A stretch of DNA of 64,000 bases from Branchiostoma floridae (GCF_000003815.2 NC_049991.1:20716630-20780629), one strand, 5' to 3'. Numbered from the stretch's first letter, positions 46,501 to 58,222 are shown. Numbers and translations are program-made. Notes: generated by a model not told the origin, from the sequence alone.

Positions 46501-47065
46501 CTACGATCCCCGCACCCCGTAGGAAGACCTGGTGGAGGCTACGATCCTCGCACCCCATAGGAAGGCCTGGTGGAGGCTATTCATACCCCGTAGGAAGGCC
46601 TGGTGGAGGCTACGATCCCCGCACCGCCATAGGAAGGCCTGGTAGAGGCTACGGTCCCCGCACCCCGTAGGAAGGCCGGATGGAGGCTATGATCCCCGCA
46701 CCCCCGTAGGAAGGCCTGGTGGAGGCTACGATCCCCGCACCCCCGTAGGAAGGCCTGGTGGAGGCTACGATCCCCGAACCCCCGTAGGAAGGCCTGGTGG
46801 AGGCTACGATCCCCGCACCCCCGTAGGAAGGCCTGGTGGAGGCTACGATCCCCGCACCCCCGTAGGAAGGCCTGGTGGAGGCTACGATCCCCGCACCCCC
46901 GTAGGAAGGCCTGGTGGAGGCTACGATCCCCGCACCCCCGTAGGAAGGCCTGGTGGAGGCTACGATCCCCGCACCCCCGTAGGAAGGCCTGGTGGAGGCT
47001 ACGATCCCCGCACGCCTGGTGGAGGCTACGATCCCCGCACCCCGTAGGAAGGCCTGGTAGAGGCT
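46501..47065. repeat. 39-bp minisatellite, about 15 units
   Basis: The consensus unit combines GTAGGAAGGCCTGGTGGAGG and CTACGATCCCCGCACCCCC. The central units are nearly identical while those at both ends are diverged, and one unit near 47012 lacks the GTAGGAAGG part. There is no long ORF through it. Confidence 0.9.
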
Positions 47066-47439
47066 AACATAACGTTAGTTGTGCGGGTAAGTGATGATAG
47101 GCAGGCGGTGCTCATTCGGGAATTCGAACGTGTTCAACTTCTGAAGGAGGACTCGCAACCGTAGTTTCCGTGTTGCCGCTTTGTGATTGCGTACTGATGT
47201 CTGACTGCAGCCGTGTTGGCATTTGATTGATAACGTTTTTAGTCACAGGTCTCAAGGGAGGAAGGGTCTTGGATGGCTGCCCGTAACTCAGGCTATAGCT
47301 AAGTATTGGATGTGATTTTTTTTGTTCAATGACCACGTTACGGCTGCATTTGCTTCCAGTACAATCATGAAACAGGGGGCAACTGTAACAGTGGGGGTTC
47401 AAGAAGCGCTAACTGACTATGCCAAACGCCTGCCAGGCT

Positions 47440-47520
47440 TTTGGCTCTATCAGTTAGGCTGCTAGTGTTGTGATCTGACGTCCCGGGTTCGATTTGCGGG
47501 AGCCAGGATATTTGTTTATA
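47440..47520 (+). mobile_element. tRNA-derived SINE head (fragment)
   Basis: GGCTCTATCAGTTAGGCTGC followed by CCCGGGTTCGATTTGCGGG has A- and B-box-like spacing. It ends in AGCCAGGA without the SINE body. Confidence 0.4.
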
Positions 47521-47979
47521 TTGTTTCGTTCTGTTCTACTCGCCCCTCTGGTTGTTTCACAACCTCAAGTGTTTAACTGTAGAGAAGTGTGCTGTAGATT
47601 TTAACTAACGAGCTGAAAGTGTAGTTCATCTAAGCACCCATGTCTCCTCCGAAGGGCCCAACGCAACCCTTATTTGGAGGCTAGGCAGATTCGAAACCCT
47701 AACCATGTGATACAGAACGGGGATTGCTACTCTGTATCCTAACACAAGATCATATTCCAACAAGGTTGGGTGAAGACTTATCGTTTTGGCAATTGTTCTG
47801 TTTGTACTAACGTACATTGTCTGTGCTCTTTCATGTGACGCCAAAAGACGGGATGGCAAACGGCATGCGGAGAGAAAAAGCCTTCGGATTCCGGAGGCAA
47901 CCGCGAAACAGTCGGGAGTTCTAGACTCATTTGTAAACCAGAGGAAGCGGAGAGGGCAGCAAAAGGGCGTGCCGGTAGG

Positions 47980-50900
47980 ATGGATTCGTCGCTTGGACGT
48001 CGCAAATTTGAAAGGAGACGCTCGCTGATGGTGCCGATGTTTGCGCTTACAGCTGGAATTATTGCGTCCTTGTCGTTTGCCGCGGTCTGTGTGAACGAAA
48101 CAGACGGGATAAGGATCCGGGAACTGCCCGACGCGGAATATTTCTCTGGCCATGAAAACTCCGATTCCAAACAAGACACAGTGCAGAGATTTGCCCCAAC
48201 ATTACGGGAATTAGACGATCAATTACCAACGGATCAGGCAGATTCTGATGAGCGTAGAATACACAGACGTGCACTGCTCAAGGACGAACCGCTACCAACC
48301 TACTTACAACATGTAGACACCAGACCCTCTGGTTGTTTGAGGAACAAAGTAAAGGAACCGTTGCAGAGATGTAAAAGAAACACCGGTGATGGTGGATCTT
48401 CAGAACAGGACATGGCTTCGAGTGACAAGATGAAGAAGAAGGATAAAATGCCGACGTCAGCACGTTTAAGAGCTACCAGTGAGGTCAGGCATAAAGAAAA
48501 CTACAAGGATGAACCACACTACTGCCCGTTCTTCGATAACAGAGCACCTTCAGCACAGGTAAGAAATCCCTTACCAGTACAGTGTAACGTCATCTTGTTA
48601 TATCCTGCCCCTACATTTGACCTTAAAGCTTCTAGCTGTTGAGGTCTTTGTTGCGGTATGGTTTGTTACGAATTTTGTTAACAGAGAAAAAAAAAAATGG
48701 TTCAATGGGAAAGGGTAGTGTTAGGGAAACTTTAAAGCGCTGCATGCTTAATTGATGATTGGAAGATGCAGAGAGAATTATGTTCTGTGTGTATTTCTTT
48801 TACCGTGCTTACCTTAGGTGATTATTCTATCAATGAGCACTGACTGAAGCATGACAGATGGTATTGGAGCAATAATTCTCACAGACGAAACCTACGAAAC
48901 TTCACCTGATATACCAGCAAAAAGGGTGGTGTTTCAGTATCATCAATGGTTTACTTGATCAAGTTGGGCAAATTTCATGGTTCTATATGCAACTCTATTA
49001 CTCGTCGGTACCCGAATCCACGGAGAAACTTATCTTAACAGTACCACAGGAGCTATACCTGTAGAGTAAAAGCGTTTAATTTATTAGCCATTATTTTTTT
49101 ACCTCCTCCCCTTTTAGCCGAACCTCCGGAACTGCAGCTGGTACCAGTCGCGAAGCTGCTGCCAGCAGCGGGAGATAGACATCATCTTCCTGGCCACCTA
49201 CCCGCTCTCAGCAGCCTCGGACGAGTGTCTGAAACAGCTCAGCTTCCTCTACTGTTACGTGTGTGATCCTGCACAGGTATCTATCCTCTAAGTGCTCTCT
49301 TCTCTCTCTCTGTACAATTTCTGTCATGTTGTACCCACTTCTCTCTTTCTGTACAATTTCTGTCATGTTGCGAGCTCTTAAGCTTCTCTCCTTCTGTACA
49401 TCTTAGTTTTTTCCATCTAGTGGTCTCTTCTCTCCTCAGTCTGTACATCACAGCTTCTGCCATGTAGTTCTCTCTTGTCTCTTTCCGTAAGGTTACGTGT
49501 GATCCTGCACAGGAATCGATCATCTAGCACTCTCTTGTCTCTTTCTGTACATAACAGCCTCTGCCATCTAAGTTCTCTCTTGTTTCTATCTGCACTGTTA
49601 CTTGAATGATGCTGCGCAGGCACGGCTTCTGTCAGCTAGTGATCTCTTCTCTTCTTCTGTACATCTTTGCATCTACCATCTGTCTCTTCTCTAATTCTGT
49701 TCTGTCGTGTGTGTGATCTATCTAATAGTATCCTGTATCAGTACTAGTCTTCTAAGTATTCTCTTCTCTCTGGACATACCACTTCTGTCATCTAGAACTC
49801 TCTTCTCTCCTTTTATACATCACAGCCTCTGTCATCTAATTCTCTCTTTTCTCCTTCCGTACATCACAGCTTCCGGTATCTAGTTTTGTCTTGTCTATGT
49901 CTGTGCATCACAACTTCTGTCATCTAGTTCTCTCTTCTTTCCTTCTGTACATCGCACCGTCTGTCGTCTAGTGGTCTCTTTCTCCTGTGCTTTCACGTGC
50001 GTGATGTTGCACAGGTATGAGATCTGTCATCTGGTGATCTTTTCTCTCATTCTGTACATCACAGCTTCTGTCATGACGAGAGTAGAATGTACAAGCGTGG
50101 TTTAAACATGTGAACCTCTCTGTCTTTCTGTTATGCTTCTGATTTATTTTACGTTTTCTTTCTTAGTCCTAAGTTAAGAGCTATATAATGTGTGCTATGG
50201 TCATACATGACGCCTCTTTCTTCATTTCATATACAGCCTGCAGCAAAAAATGGATGTCACAATTCATATAACAGTCATACTGCACACGCGTCTGTGTTCA
50301 TATCTTTTCTTTTCCTTTCCTTGATTTATTGTCAGGTGGGTATATCTGTATGTGCAGTTTCGCCATCTTTCAATTTCATCGTGTGACACTCTGACTTTTC
50401 ATTCCGTACTGAACAGTTTTCCTCCAGCGTTTCCGCTCTGTTATCTGGTGATCCCCTATCATTCTATCCCCTATCATTACAGCTTCTTTCTCTAATATCA
50501 TGGTTTTCTTTCCTTCTGCAAGTTTACGTTAGGGATGGGACTTAAACAACTCTTCAGCCATTGAGTACTGTTTTCTTACCTTCACTCAATATTTCGTTTG
50601 CTGAGATGCCTTCTGGAAAATGACACTAGGCGACAGTATATGCACTCATAGTTCAAGCATATAAACGTCTCCCCCTCTTTCATTCATGTTTCTGTATTTT
50701 TCTGTGTTCTTTTTTACTCTTAAGTTAAGAGCAAGATCAGCTAGCTCACACCTGATGTCTGTTCCATTATTTCATACACAACCTTCATAATATAACCTTC
50801 AGTTGATGTCATCATTCATATCGCAGTCATACTGTACACACATCGGTGTCCATATCTTTCCTTGATTTATTGTCAGGTGGGTATCTCTATATGTGCAGCT

Positions 50901-53900
50901 TCGCCATCTTTCAATTTCATCGTGTGACACTCTGACTTTTCATTCCGTACTGAGCAGTTTTCCTCCGGCGTTTCCGCTCTGTTATCTGGTGATCCCCTAT
51001 CATTCTATCCCCTATCATTACAGCTTCTTTCATCTAATATCATGGTTTTCTTTCCTTCTGCACGTTTACGTTAGGGATGGGACTTAAACATCTCTTCAGC
51101 CAATGAGTACTGTTTTCTTTCCTTCACTCAATATTTCGTTTGCTGAGATGCCTTCTGGAAAATGACACTAGGCGACAGTATATGCACTCATAGTTCAAGC
51201 ATATAAACGTCTCCCCCTCTTTCATTCATGTTTCTGTATTTTTCTGTGTTCTTTTTTTACTCTTAAGTTAAGAGCAAGATCAGCTAGCTCACACCTGATG
51301 TCTGTTCCATTATTTCATACACAACCTTCATAATATAACCTTCAGTTGATGTCATCATTCATATCGCAGTCATATTGTACATAAATAGGTGTCCAAATCT
51401 TTTCTTGATTTATTTTCAGGCGGTATCTTTGTATGTACAGCTTCGCCATCTTTCAATAACATCGTGTGACACTTTGACTTTTCATTCCGTACTGAATAGT
51501 TTGCCTCCAGCGGTTCCGCTCTCTCTATACTCTGTGTCCTGCATATCGCTCGCTGCCTGTCGTTATCAGGGGCTTTTCAAAGATTCGGTTCATATAGAGT
51601 ATATGATAAACACCACAGAGAAAGTTAGCCTTCGTGAAGTAAATGTACAAACCCAGCAAGGATGTTAGAAAGCTCATCAAGCTGTTTTAATCTCTCTAGA
51701 TCTCTCCCTCTCTCAAAGTACATTCAAATGTTTTGACATTTTCTCTAAGTATCATCAATGTGGAGGACAGGGCCCGATCTCATTCGTCGCACGACAAGTT
51801 TACGATAGGAATTATTGGTCATGTTTGACACAGAATAATTGATTGATTGAAAGACCTTTATTGTACATTCATGCCTCGACGGGCTAGGTACAGGCCACTG
51901 ATAACAGACATAGCAGACATATGAAGGGACAACAAAATACAATTTAACTAATTGAAGGTACTAAGCTAACAGGATGGTCGACATCTTCTCGCTTCTTTGT
52001 ACAGGTGTAGATATAGGAACAAATAATGTTTGATATACAGGGTTTATCTAGGCGCATCAAAAATAGAAATTTATCCGTTACATCAAGATGTTCAAAATAT
52101 GGAAACTCTTTTCTGATATATTCATAAAGCACAATCCGTCTGTCTTGTGACGGGAAAGCTAAGGTTGTTGGCATGCCGCAGATCGTTGTTCAGTGTCGTT
52201 CTTCCCGATCTTACGACAAAAAAAGAAGTCATGCGAAGAATGCCAGCAAGATTTTACATGTATATCCTGCTGCACCAACTTCTCATCAACCTACGACGAC
52301 CCGTTCTATATACTAGTCTCCTTCGCAGACTTCAAAAGGGTTGCCGGGGCCATATTCCCTTCCACGGCTGAGTTCCACGGCACACTCCACTTCTGTGCAA
52401 ACTTCCTTCCGTGGTTTCTTTCCCGGCATTTAGAGAACTTAAGTCAACTTAGGTGAAAACCGAGAATTACCCCCCCCCCCCTCCTCCAATAGAATAAAAG
52501 CAAGCAGGTATAGAAGTCTGTGGAGGAGACTATTAAGTAAGTAGTGCTATATAGCTATCGTGGCGACAGCTGGTGGCCAGGACATCATCGCGTTCCTGTC
52601 AAACATTCGCCCATCTGAAACCCTTTTCTCATCAACGACCGCTTTCTTCTCCCCGCCGTGCCCTCGGCATTTCCTCCCCACATATCACCGCTAACCTGCG
52701 CGACCTCGGCTCTCCGCCTGAGAGGCCCGAGGGCACACGTGGCTCCGATCATGTGACCGCGAGATATTGTTCATGAAAGCACCTAGCCGCGATACGGCAT
52801 GAGTAATGTACGCAAAGGCGGCTCGGAAAACATAGTGGCAACATGTTGAACTTGTGATAAATAGGTCCAAAACAGCTGTATCATGCTATAAATTCCATAC
52901 AGGTCGGGTACAAAATATAGAGGACAGTTTATTGGCACGGCACTGTTTTTATCATGTTAACGAAATTTGTAGAAACTCTGTACCGGACATGGTAATATGG
53001 GGAGGGCTGAAATATTTGCAGCGGGAGAAAATACACAAAATAATAGTTAAAAGTCTCAAATGGTAAAACAAGGGTCTAGCAGCCAGAGGCGTAATTGTAT
53101 CTTGTTGCACATTTATCTGCGTTAAAAACATTGTTTTGACATTCATAGTTACTTAAGTACACTAAAACACGGTTACACATTTAACCTAATGATCTAGAGT
53201 GGTATTGCTGTTTCAGTAGATATAAACGATATACAGCTTGTCAGCAGTGCCATTTAAGAGTAGAGTTTGTACATGAGGTTGATCTGTTCTTTCTGTAGTG
53301 TAGGACGTGCGTCTGGACGGCATGCTGTTTACAAAAGCATCCAGCTATACAGACAGGGTTCCTATGACACTTCGTGCAGATGATTTGGTCACAGAGCATC
53401 TGTCACACCTGTCACTCGCACGACATTCTGCACGATAAAACTCAGAACTCCGTGCACTTTGGTACCCCAGCACTCTCTGGTCTGGTTACGTTCCCGATAA
53501 AAGCAGTCACATAGTGCAACCATTCCTCTTATACCCCCTTTCCACTAGGACGGCGCTCTCGCCGCGCTCTCTCTGCGACCTAAAATTTGGCATATCTCTC
53601 AACGAATTCTGTACAAAAGAAACGAATCTTTTTACAATTTGTGTGTTTTGTTGTCTTCTCAGTCACACTTTTACGTTTTGTTAGATATACCCAGTGTGGA
53701 AGCGAAGGTTACACATATCCTATTTAGGTCGCAGTGAGAGCGCCGTCTAGTGGAAAGGGGGCCTTAGGAACTTGTCTGATTGTTACACACTCCATGTTTG
53801 TCATGGGCTTGGTATGCCAAGATCGGACCTAGTATTTCCCCGAGTTCTGGCATTAGATCTGGATGCGGTACCGGTATGATGTCTGACTATGTTATTCAGT

Positions 53901-54396
53901 TAATATTTCTAAATTGTTAAATTAAGATAAATTTGCATGGGCAAACAACCTGTCTTATATCCACTAACTTTTTTCCACAGTTTCATGTAAGTACATGCTG
54001 CAATCAGAAGCGCCGACTAGCGGATGTAGTTGGTGTTACATGATGTGTTAGTATTTGTTCAATGATTACTTTTAATGCTTTGGTTTTCAGAACACGTTTT
54101 ACAGTTACGAGACTCTGACGGTGTGCGAGACGTTTTGCGACAGAATCTTTGCAGCTTGCGGGACCGCCTTGTGGAAGGGATCGTCCATGAGGTCTGTGTA
54201 CTCCTCCGGAAGGGATTTCTGCCTGAGAAGAAGCTTCAAAGTGGGGAACGTTTCAGAAGGAAGATGTTTTCACCACGAGGAGGAGGTTGTTGTTTCCGAT
54301 ATTGGACAAAGGACTCGACCATCAACAGGCCTTATCATATTAGCTCTCAGCTTGGTAGAAATCATTCAGAAGCAGAACTACGACTGCAATTCTTAA
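47980..54396 (+). CDS. Folate-receptor-like cysteine-rich protein, 3 exons, 347 aa (gene 2)
   Basis: Exons are 47980-48558, 49118-49276 and 54091-54396 (stop TAA), all joined at phase 0 by GT-AG introns. The 12 cysteines of the domain lie at 182, 199, 207, 208, 230, 239, 242, 258, 262, 269, 290 and 305. Every interval equals that in the paralogue at 16267. CSWY then SCC, CYVC and CETFC are present. The first 35-40 residues are a basic stretch followed by a hydrophobic segment; translation could instead start at Met17 (48028), which would give a cleaner signal peptide. Residues 40-175 are a long charged region rich in Lys, Arg, Asp and Glu with dibasic sites, absent from gene 1. After the domain there is a short hydrophobic run (about 326-338) and then a polar end, so GPI anchoring is doubtful and a different terminal exon may exist. 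Folate binding is not supported by visible Trp residues. Intron 2 is 4.8 kb and mostly repeats. Confidence 0.8.
49290..50090. repeat. Degenerate tandem repeat in gene 2 intron 2
   Basis: CTCTCTTCTCTCCTTCTGTA followed by CATCACAGCTTCTGTCATCT, about 50-60 bp per unit, recurs a dozen or more times with drift. GTGTGATCCTGCACAGG, copied from the exon 2 end, recurs at 49498-49514, so the repeat incorporated the exon-intron boundary. Confidence 0.7.
50090..51600. repeat. Three tandem copies of a 541-bp unit in gene 2 intron 2
   Basis: TTGATTTATTGTCAGGTGGG, TTCGCCATCTTTCAAT, CATCGTGTGACACT and CATTCCGTACTGA recur at about 50320, 50861 and 51403. The second and third units are almost identical until the third diverges after 51480. 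No shared ORF longer than about 60 codons is present. Confidence 0.85.
51838..52174 (-). mobile_element. Non-LTR retrotransposon (family B), short 3' fragment in gene 2 intron 2
   Basis: The minus-strand ORF (52174 to 51944) ends FLFLMRLDKPCISNIICSYI and then TKKRE. This matches the tail of the copy at 40414-41447. The 3' UTR contains GGGCTAGGTACAGG and ATTGTACATTCATGCC on the + strand and ends in a TTGA-type microsatellite near 51838. Confidence 0.75.
52175..53530. other. Non-repetitive part of gene 2 intron 2
   Basis: A short Cys-containing ORF at 52193-52456 reads KKSCEECQQDFTCISCC in part, but it has no family match and no matching splice phase that I could support. The rest is unassigned. 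Confidence 0.35.
53531..53766 (+). mobile_element. MITE family with CCCCCTTTCCACTAG inverted ends (copy 3, best preserved)
   Basis: The terminal inverted repeats of about 28 bp differ by one inserted base: CCCCCTTTCCACTAGGACGG against the complement of CCGTCTAGTGGAAAGGGGG. Length is about 236 bp with no ORF. It lies in gene 2 intron 2. A TTA-like flank on each side hints at a short target duplication. Confidence 0.8.
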
Positions 54397-54723
54397 CACA
54401 AGAAAAATTGGACAGTTTCGATTGTACAGTCTGTGTTGGAGCGGGCAGTAAACTGGTGTTAAAACATCGACTTAAGAAGATCAGACACATGACTCGAGGA
54501 GTGGTGGATCAAATGTTGCAGTTAGCTTATGTTATAACGTCCCCCGTCTCGTTATAGAGATGGTTGTAGAGCTATGATGTCAGTCGCTTATTACTCTTAA
54601 CTCCATCCATGTAATATTCATGTGTAATGACAAAAGGGGCCGTTGAGACGTATTTCGTCGACTATATAAGTTTACGAAACCAAATGTATTCCAATTGACG
54701 GTACGTTACGTACGCGGGGATGA

Positions 54724-54729
54724 AATAAA
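54724..54729 (+). promoter_or_regulatory. Candidate polyadenylation signal of gene 2
   Basis: An AATAAA lies 328 nt downstream of the gene 2 stop codon and is followed by a T-rich stretch. It is the first perfect hexamer I noticed after that stop. Function is inferred from position only. Confidence 0.4.
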
Positions 54730-55214
54730 CTTTTTATAAGTAATTCTCTTCTAAGAAAAAGATATATATCTAGCACGCAGGGTTCAGGATTACCGCTGTT
54801 GGGCGCAGGTTATGTCAAATTCATAACAAAATCTAAGGAAAAAGCGAAGGAAAAGCATAGTACAATGCTAATGATTTGCTTCTTCCAACACAAATCCGGT
54901 ACACCGATCAAATTTTTACCTGTCGCCTTCTTCAGGATCAACACTGAGGATAATTCACTTCATAACGCAAAAATCTACCTACCGGTATAGCAAACTAGAA
55001 AATAAAAAAAAAGGAAGGAAGAAAAATGCTGGGAGTTCACAAAATGAATGTATATGTGATAGGGTACATGTAGGGCCATTTCACAAGCTTAAAGATCAAA
55101 GCTGTGAAATGCTATAAGTCCATACAATAAATGTATGTGCGGTGAGAGTATATGTTGGACCGTCTCACTAGCTTAAAGAACAAAGGTGACTGTGAAAATA
55201 AAAACAAGATTAAT

Positions 55215-55671
55215 TACAGTCAAACCCGCCCAAGACGACCACCCGGGGGACCGGGAAAAAGCGGTCGATTTGGACAGCTGGTCGCTGAGAAGAGTATCGA
55301 CTCAAAACATGCCCGATGCAAAGTATAAATGGTTTCCGTTGTGTTTAATGGCAAATAGCGAGCATACTGCACGCACGCAAAGAAGCGAAGTATCTAATGT
55401 CAAATACAACACGCACACTGTAAATTGTAAATTCCAAATTATTCTGTAAATTCAAAAATATTATTCTAAACATAACATCGTAATGGCAGTCAAAATACGA
55501 CGCAAACTGGCCGATTTCGACACAAAATCACGCTAGTTATCATAAAAAATCGATGAAAACCTCGATTTTGAAAATGATGTGGTCGTTATGGGTCCTAATT
55601 TGGGCCGGTCGCGGTCGCGTTGGCCAGGTGGTCGTTGAGAAGAGGTGGTCGCTCGGGCAGGTTTGACTGTA
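55215..55671. mobile_element. MITE with TACAGTCAAACC ends
   Basis: TACAGTCAAACCCGCCCAAG at the left is mirrored by GGGCAGGTTTGACTGTA at the right. GACGACCACC / GGTGGTCG blocks continue the inverted ends for about 35 bp. Imperfect GGTCGTTGAGAAGAG-type pairs lie inside. No coding capacity. Confidence 0.7.
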
Positions 55672-56204
55672 GTTGCCAAAATCATCACCCGCCAACATTT
55701 TTAGGATCGACACAACGCCAAAGACAATCTGGCAGCTTATAAACTGTTTGCCTTCATCAATGTGTATAATCCAAGTAATATGTACAATGTACTGTAATGT
55801 ACACCAGTAATGTTTGCGATCTTCCCTTTCTCCTGCCCCGAAAACCAACATGACCGGTGAAAGTTACACAATCATTTGCGCGGCCCCACGGAGGAGACAG
55901 CACTGCACCAGTTCCTGGGCGTTTTACCACAACACGAGGTCAGTGTTGCCTAGTGTTTCTCCAGAACAAGAACCAGAGCGTCCAGTTTCCCACCCTGAAA
56001 GTCAACATGACCGGTGAGGGTCACACAACCGTGTGCGCGGCTCCATGGGCGGGGGTAATGGGCAAATATTGACGGAAGAAGACAAAACTTCCTCGCTGTG
56101 AGATGCAGGGTTAGACGACAACATCGAGTTGCCGTGGTTATTATGGTGATCTCTGGAAGGTTCTGGAATAATTGAGCACAAATCTCGTACACTATTGTGT
56201 AGCT

Positions 56205-56420
56205 TCGTGTTGGAGTAACGGTTAGGGTGTTTGACTCAGAACGCAGGGGACCCGGGTTTTCACCAATGTTACCGATGTTGTGTTGTTGAGAAAGACAAAC
56301 GGGCAAAAGGCGGTGGAAAGGATATGGATGGATTGCAACTTGCAATGCTGTGTCCGAGACACAATGGATGACAAACTAATGACCTTCTGTCATCTTTTGT
56401 ATGTGTCTCTGTAAAAAAAA
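56205..56420 (+). mobile_element. tRNA-derived SINE (copy 3)
   Basis: GTTGGAGTAACGGTTAGGGT and GGACCCGGGTTTTCACC resemble tRNA boxes. GTTGAGAAAGACAAACGGGC and a final TTTTGTATGTGTCTCTG-A-run complete a SINE-like body. The B box is mutated. Confidence 0.5.
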
Positions 56421-56536
56421 GAACACACCTTTCACCTCCTCTTTAAAAAGAGTTGTAAAACGCTGAGAATGACCCTGATCCTTACATCTACTTGAAGATT
56501 ACTGAGCCCAGCATTGTACTGATCAGGTCGTGCTTT

Positions 56537-56640
56537 AGCCTGGAGTCCAGCCTTGATCACTTTGTTCCGCTTCCGAAGGTCGCTAACGTTGGCGTTACCT
56601 TCGGGAGCGGAACAAAGCGATCAAGGCTGGACTCCAGACT
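56537..56640. repeat. Near-perfect 100-bp palindrome
   Basis: GCCTGGAGTCCAGCCTTGAT and CACTTTGTTCCGCTTCCGAA are mirrored by TTCGGGAGCGGAACAAAG and CGATCAAGGCTGGACTCCAG, with only a few bases between the arms. It is a complete hairpin of nearly 50 bp per arm and has no ORF. Confidence 0.8.
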
Positions 56641-58222
56641 GGTCTTGCTAACGGCTTACTGCAGACCTTGACTTCTCTGTGCCCCGGCCTTGCGATTTCC
56701 TCTCTTGAATAATTAATTCCTGGATAACGCACGTCGAGCGGCTACCGAGGAAAGGTTAAAAACAGGAAGGCGCGCATTTGTGCAAAGCGATCGCTAATGG
56801 GTGTTTCCAATGGAAAAGGCAAACAGATTTGGGTGCCTGACGCAACATGCGAAAGGGTATTGGTCATTATGGGGCTGTACAAGATGCATTGTAGGGGTGT
56901 CATTCACACAAGCTCTCATTTTAGTCTTCAGATGAAGAAAATGAAAACATAGATTTTGGTCTCGTTTACAGAAATAAGACTGATCGGCGAATGTAGCAAG
57001 TTGACGAGTGACTACGATGCTAACTGTATGGACAACATAGTCTTGAGTTTTGGTTTATGTTAGCTTTCCAATGATTCAAGTAGACGGTTCCCACGGATTG
57101 AGGAAGAGAGTCATGGCCGTCCGTGCAACCAGCACGCCCGGATGATGATGATGATGTTCCCATTTAATACAATGTATATGATGACCTTTTTACATAAATA
57201 GCTTGATGAAAATTGCAGGCAAATGAAGGGAAAATGGCTGTGGTCGGAAAGTACTGTGCGACAGCAACTAAATTAAAGTATGTCATGATCGTAATAAAGT
57301 CGCTGAAAATGAGCAGATATGAGATCTTTAAGTCATATATCGTCTATTCAACTCAAATTTGACTTCTTCATGGGACATGAACCATAGAACTGACAATCCC
57401 TGGCTTTAATGGGTGATTTGAAGAGGTCGTCGTGACAAAATGAAGTGTTTTGATCGTCTAAGCTTTGAACAGCGCAGCCGGCCGCTATATGCAACCGACC
57501 TAGCGACAAGTTGTCATTCGTTGTTTTGGAGTTCAGAGAATGGACACCGGCGACAATTTGCGGCTGCCTTCGATATCATGCAACACTTCTGCTCGGAGGA
57601 CTCTTACCCTCCAAAAAAACTCCATCGAAATTTCCGGTCCCAACGGGACAGCATGGAACCCTGTGGCTTTCTTAAGGTGAGATTACCGTTACGGTAGTAA
57701 AATATACCCTCAGTTGGCCGAGTTTAGACGGGGGCTTTGTCAGCAGACTTCTGACAGCGACGCTCGGATAGCTCAAACAATTTAAACAAGGGATAACTTT
57801 GAAAAGAGAAGATTTAGTTCGCGCATACGAATGTTTACCGGAGGAAGGACTGATTACCACTGCAACCATCCTATAAGTTGTACATGGCATCGTTCTCTGC
57901 TTAAAAGAGAACACCACCTGAATTTGCCGCGGGAAACATATCAGCGGTATTTATTCGGACAGCGCCTCACAGTCTTGATACAAGGATAGTTGTACAGGTG
58001 AAAGCAACTTTGGCAAAGGGTTAGCCAATCGACAACTCTACAGAAGCAGTAATGAAACACTCGCTGTCCTACATGCTATTATTCAGGACAGCAGGAACTT
58101 GACAATCACGACTTAGTAAACTTGGTTGGCATATTACAGGGAACCTTTTCTACGTTGGAAAATTGCAATGATTTCTTCTACTGGATTCTGATGAACGAAA
58201 TTGATCAATTAAACGCTTCACC

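Larger units (their letters stand above)
54730..58220. other. Intergenic stretch between gene 2 and the GPCR gene
   Basis: Apart from the MITE, SINE and palindrome listed separately, there is a duplicated segment (55830-55885 and 55998-56045, with AACATGACCGGTGA and TGCGCGGC blocks) that looks like a fragment of coding sequence repeated. An 85-aa ORF at 57440-57697 contains a consensus-like donor AAGGTGAGA at about 57675, but no downstream exon continues it. Confidence 0.4.

Noticed and set aside
46501-47065. CRISPR-like array of regular repeats
   Set aside because: Units are contiguous without unique spacers, so it is a eukaryotic minisatellite.
48931-48990. Alternative exon between gene 2 exons 1 and 2
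   Set aside because: No open reading frame flanked by splice sites of matching phase was found.
52193-52456. 87-aa Cys-containing ORF in gene 2 intron 2
   Set aside because: Considered as an extra exon of gene 2, but the 12-Cys domain is already complete and gap-free without it.
55814-56072. Overlapping ORFs with repeated NMTGE motifs
   Set aside because: A duplicated fragment that may once have been coding; no family, start or splice partner could be supported.
57440-57697. Possible upstream exon of the GPCR gene (85-aa ORF with donor-like AAGGTGAGA)
   Set aside because: The GPCR has its own start in strong context at 58223, and no acceptor links the two in frame convincingly.
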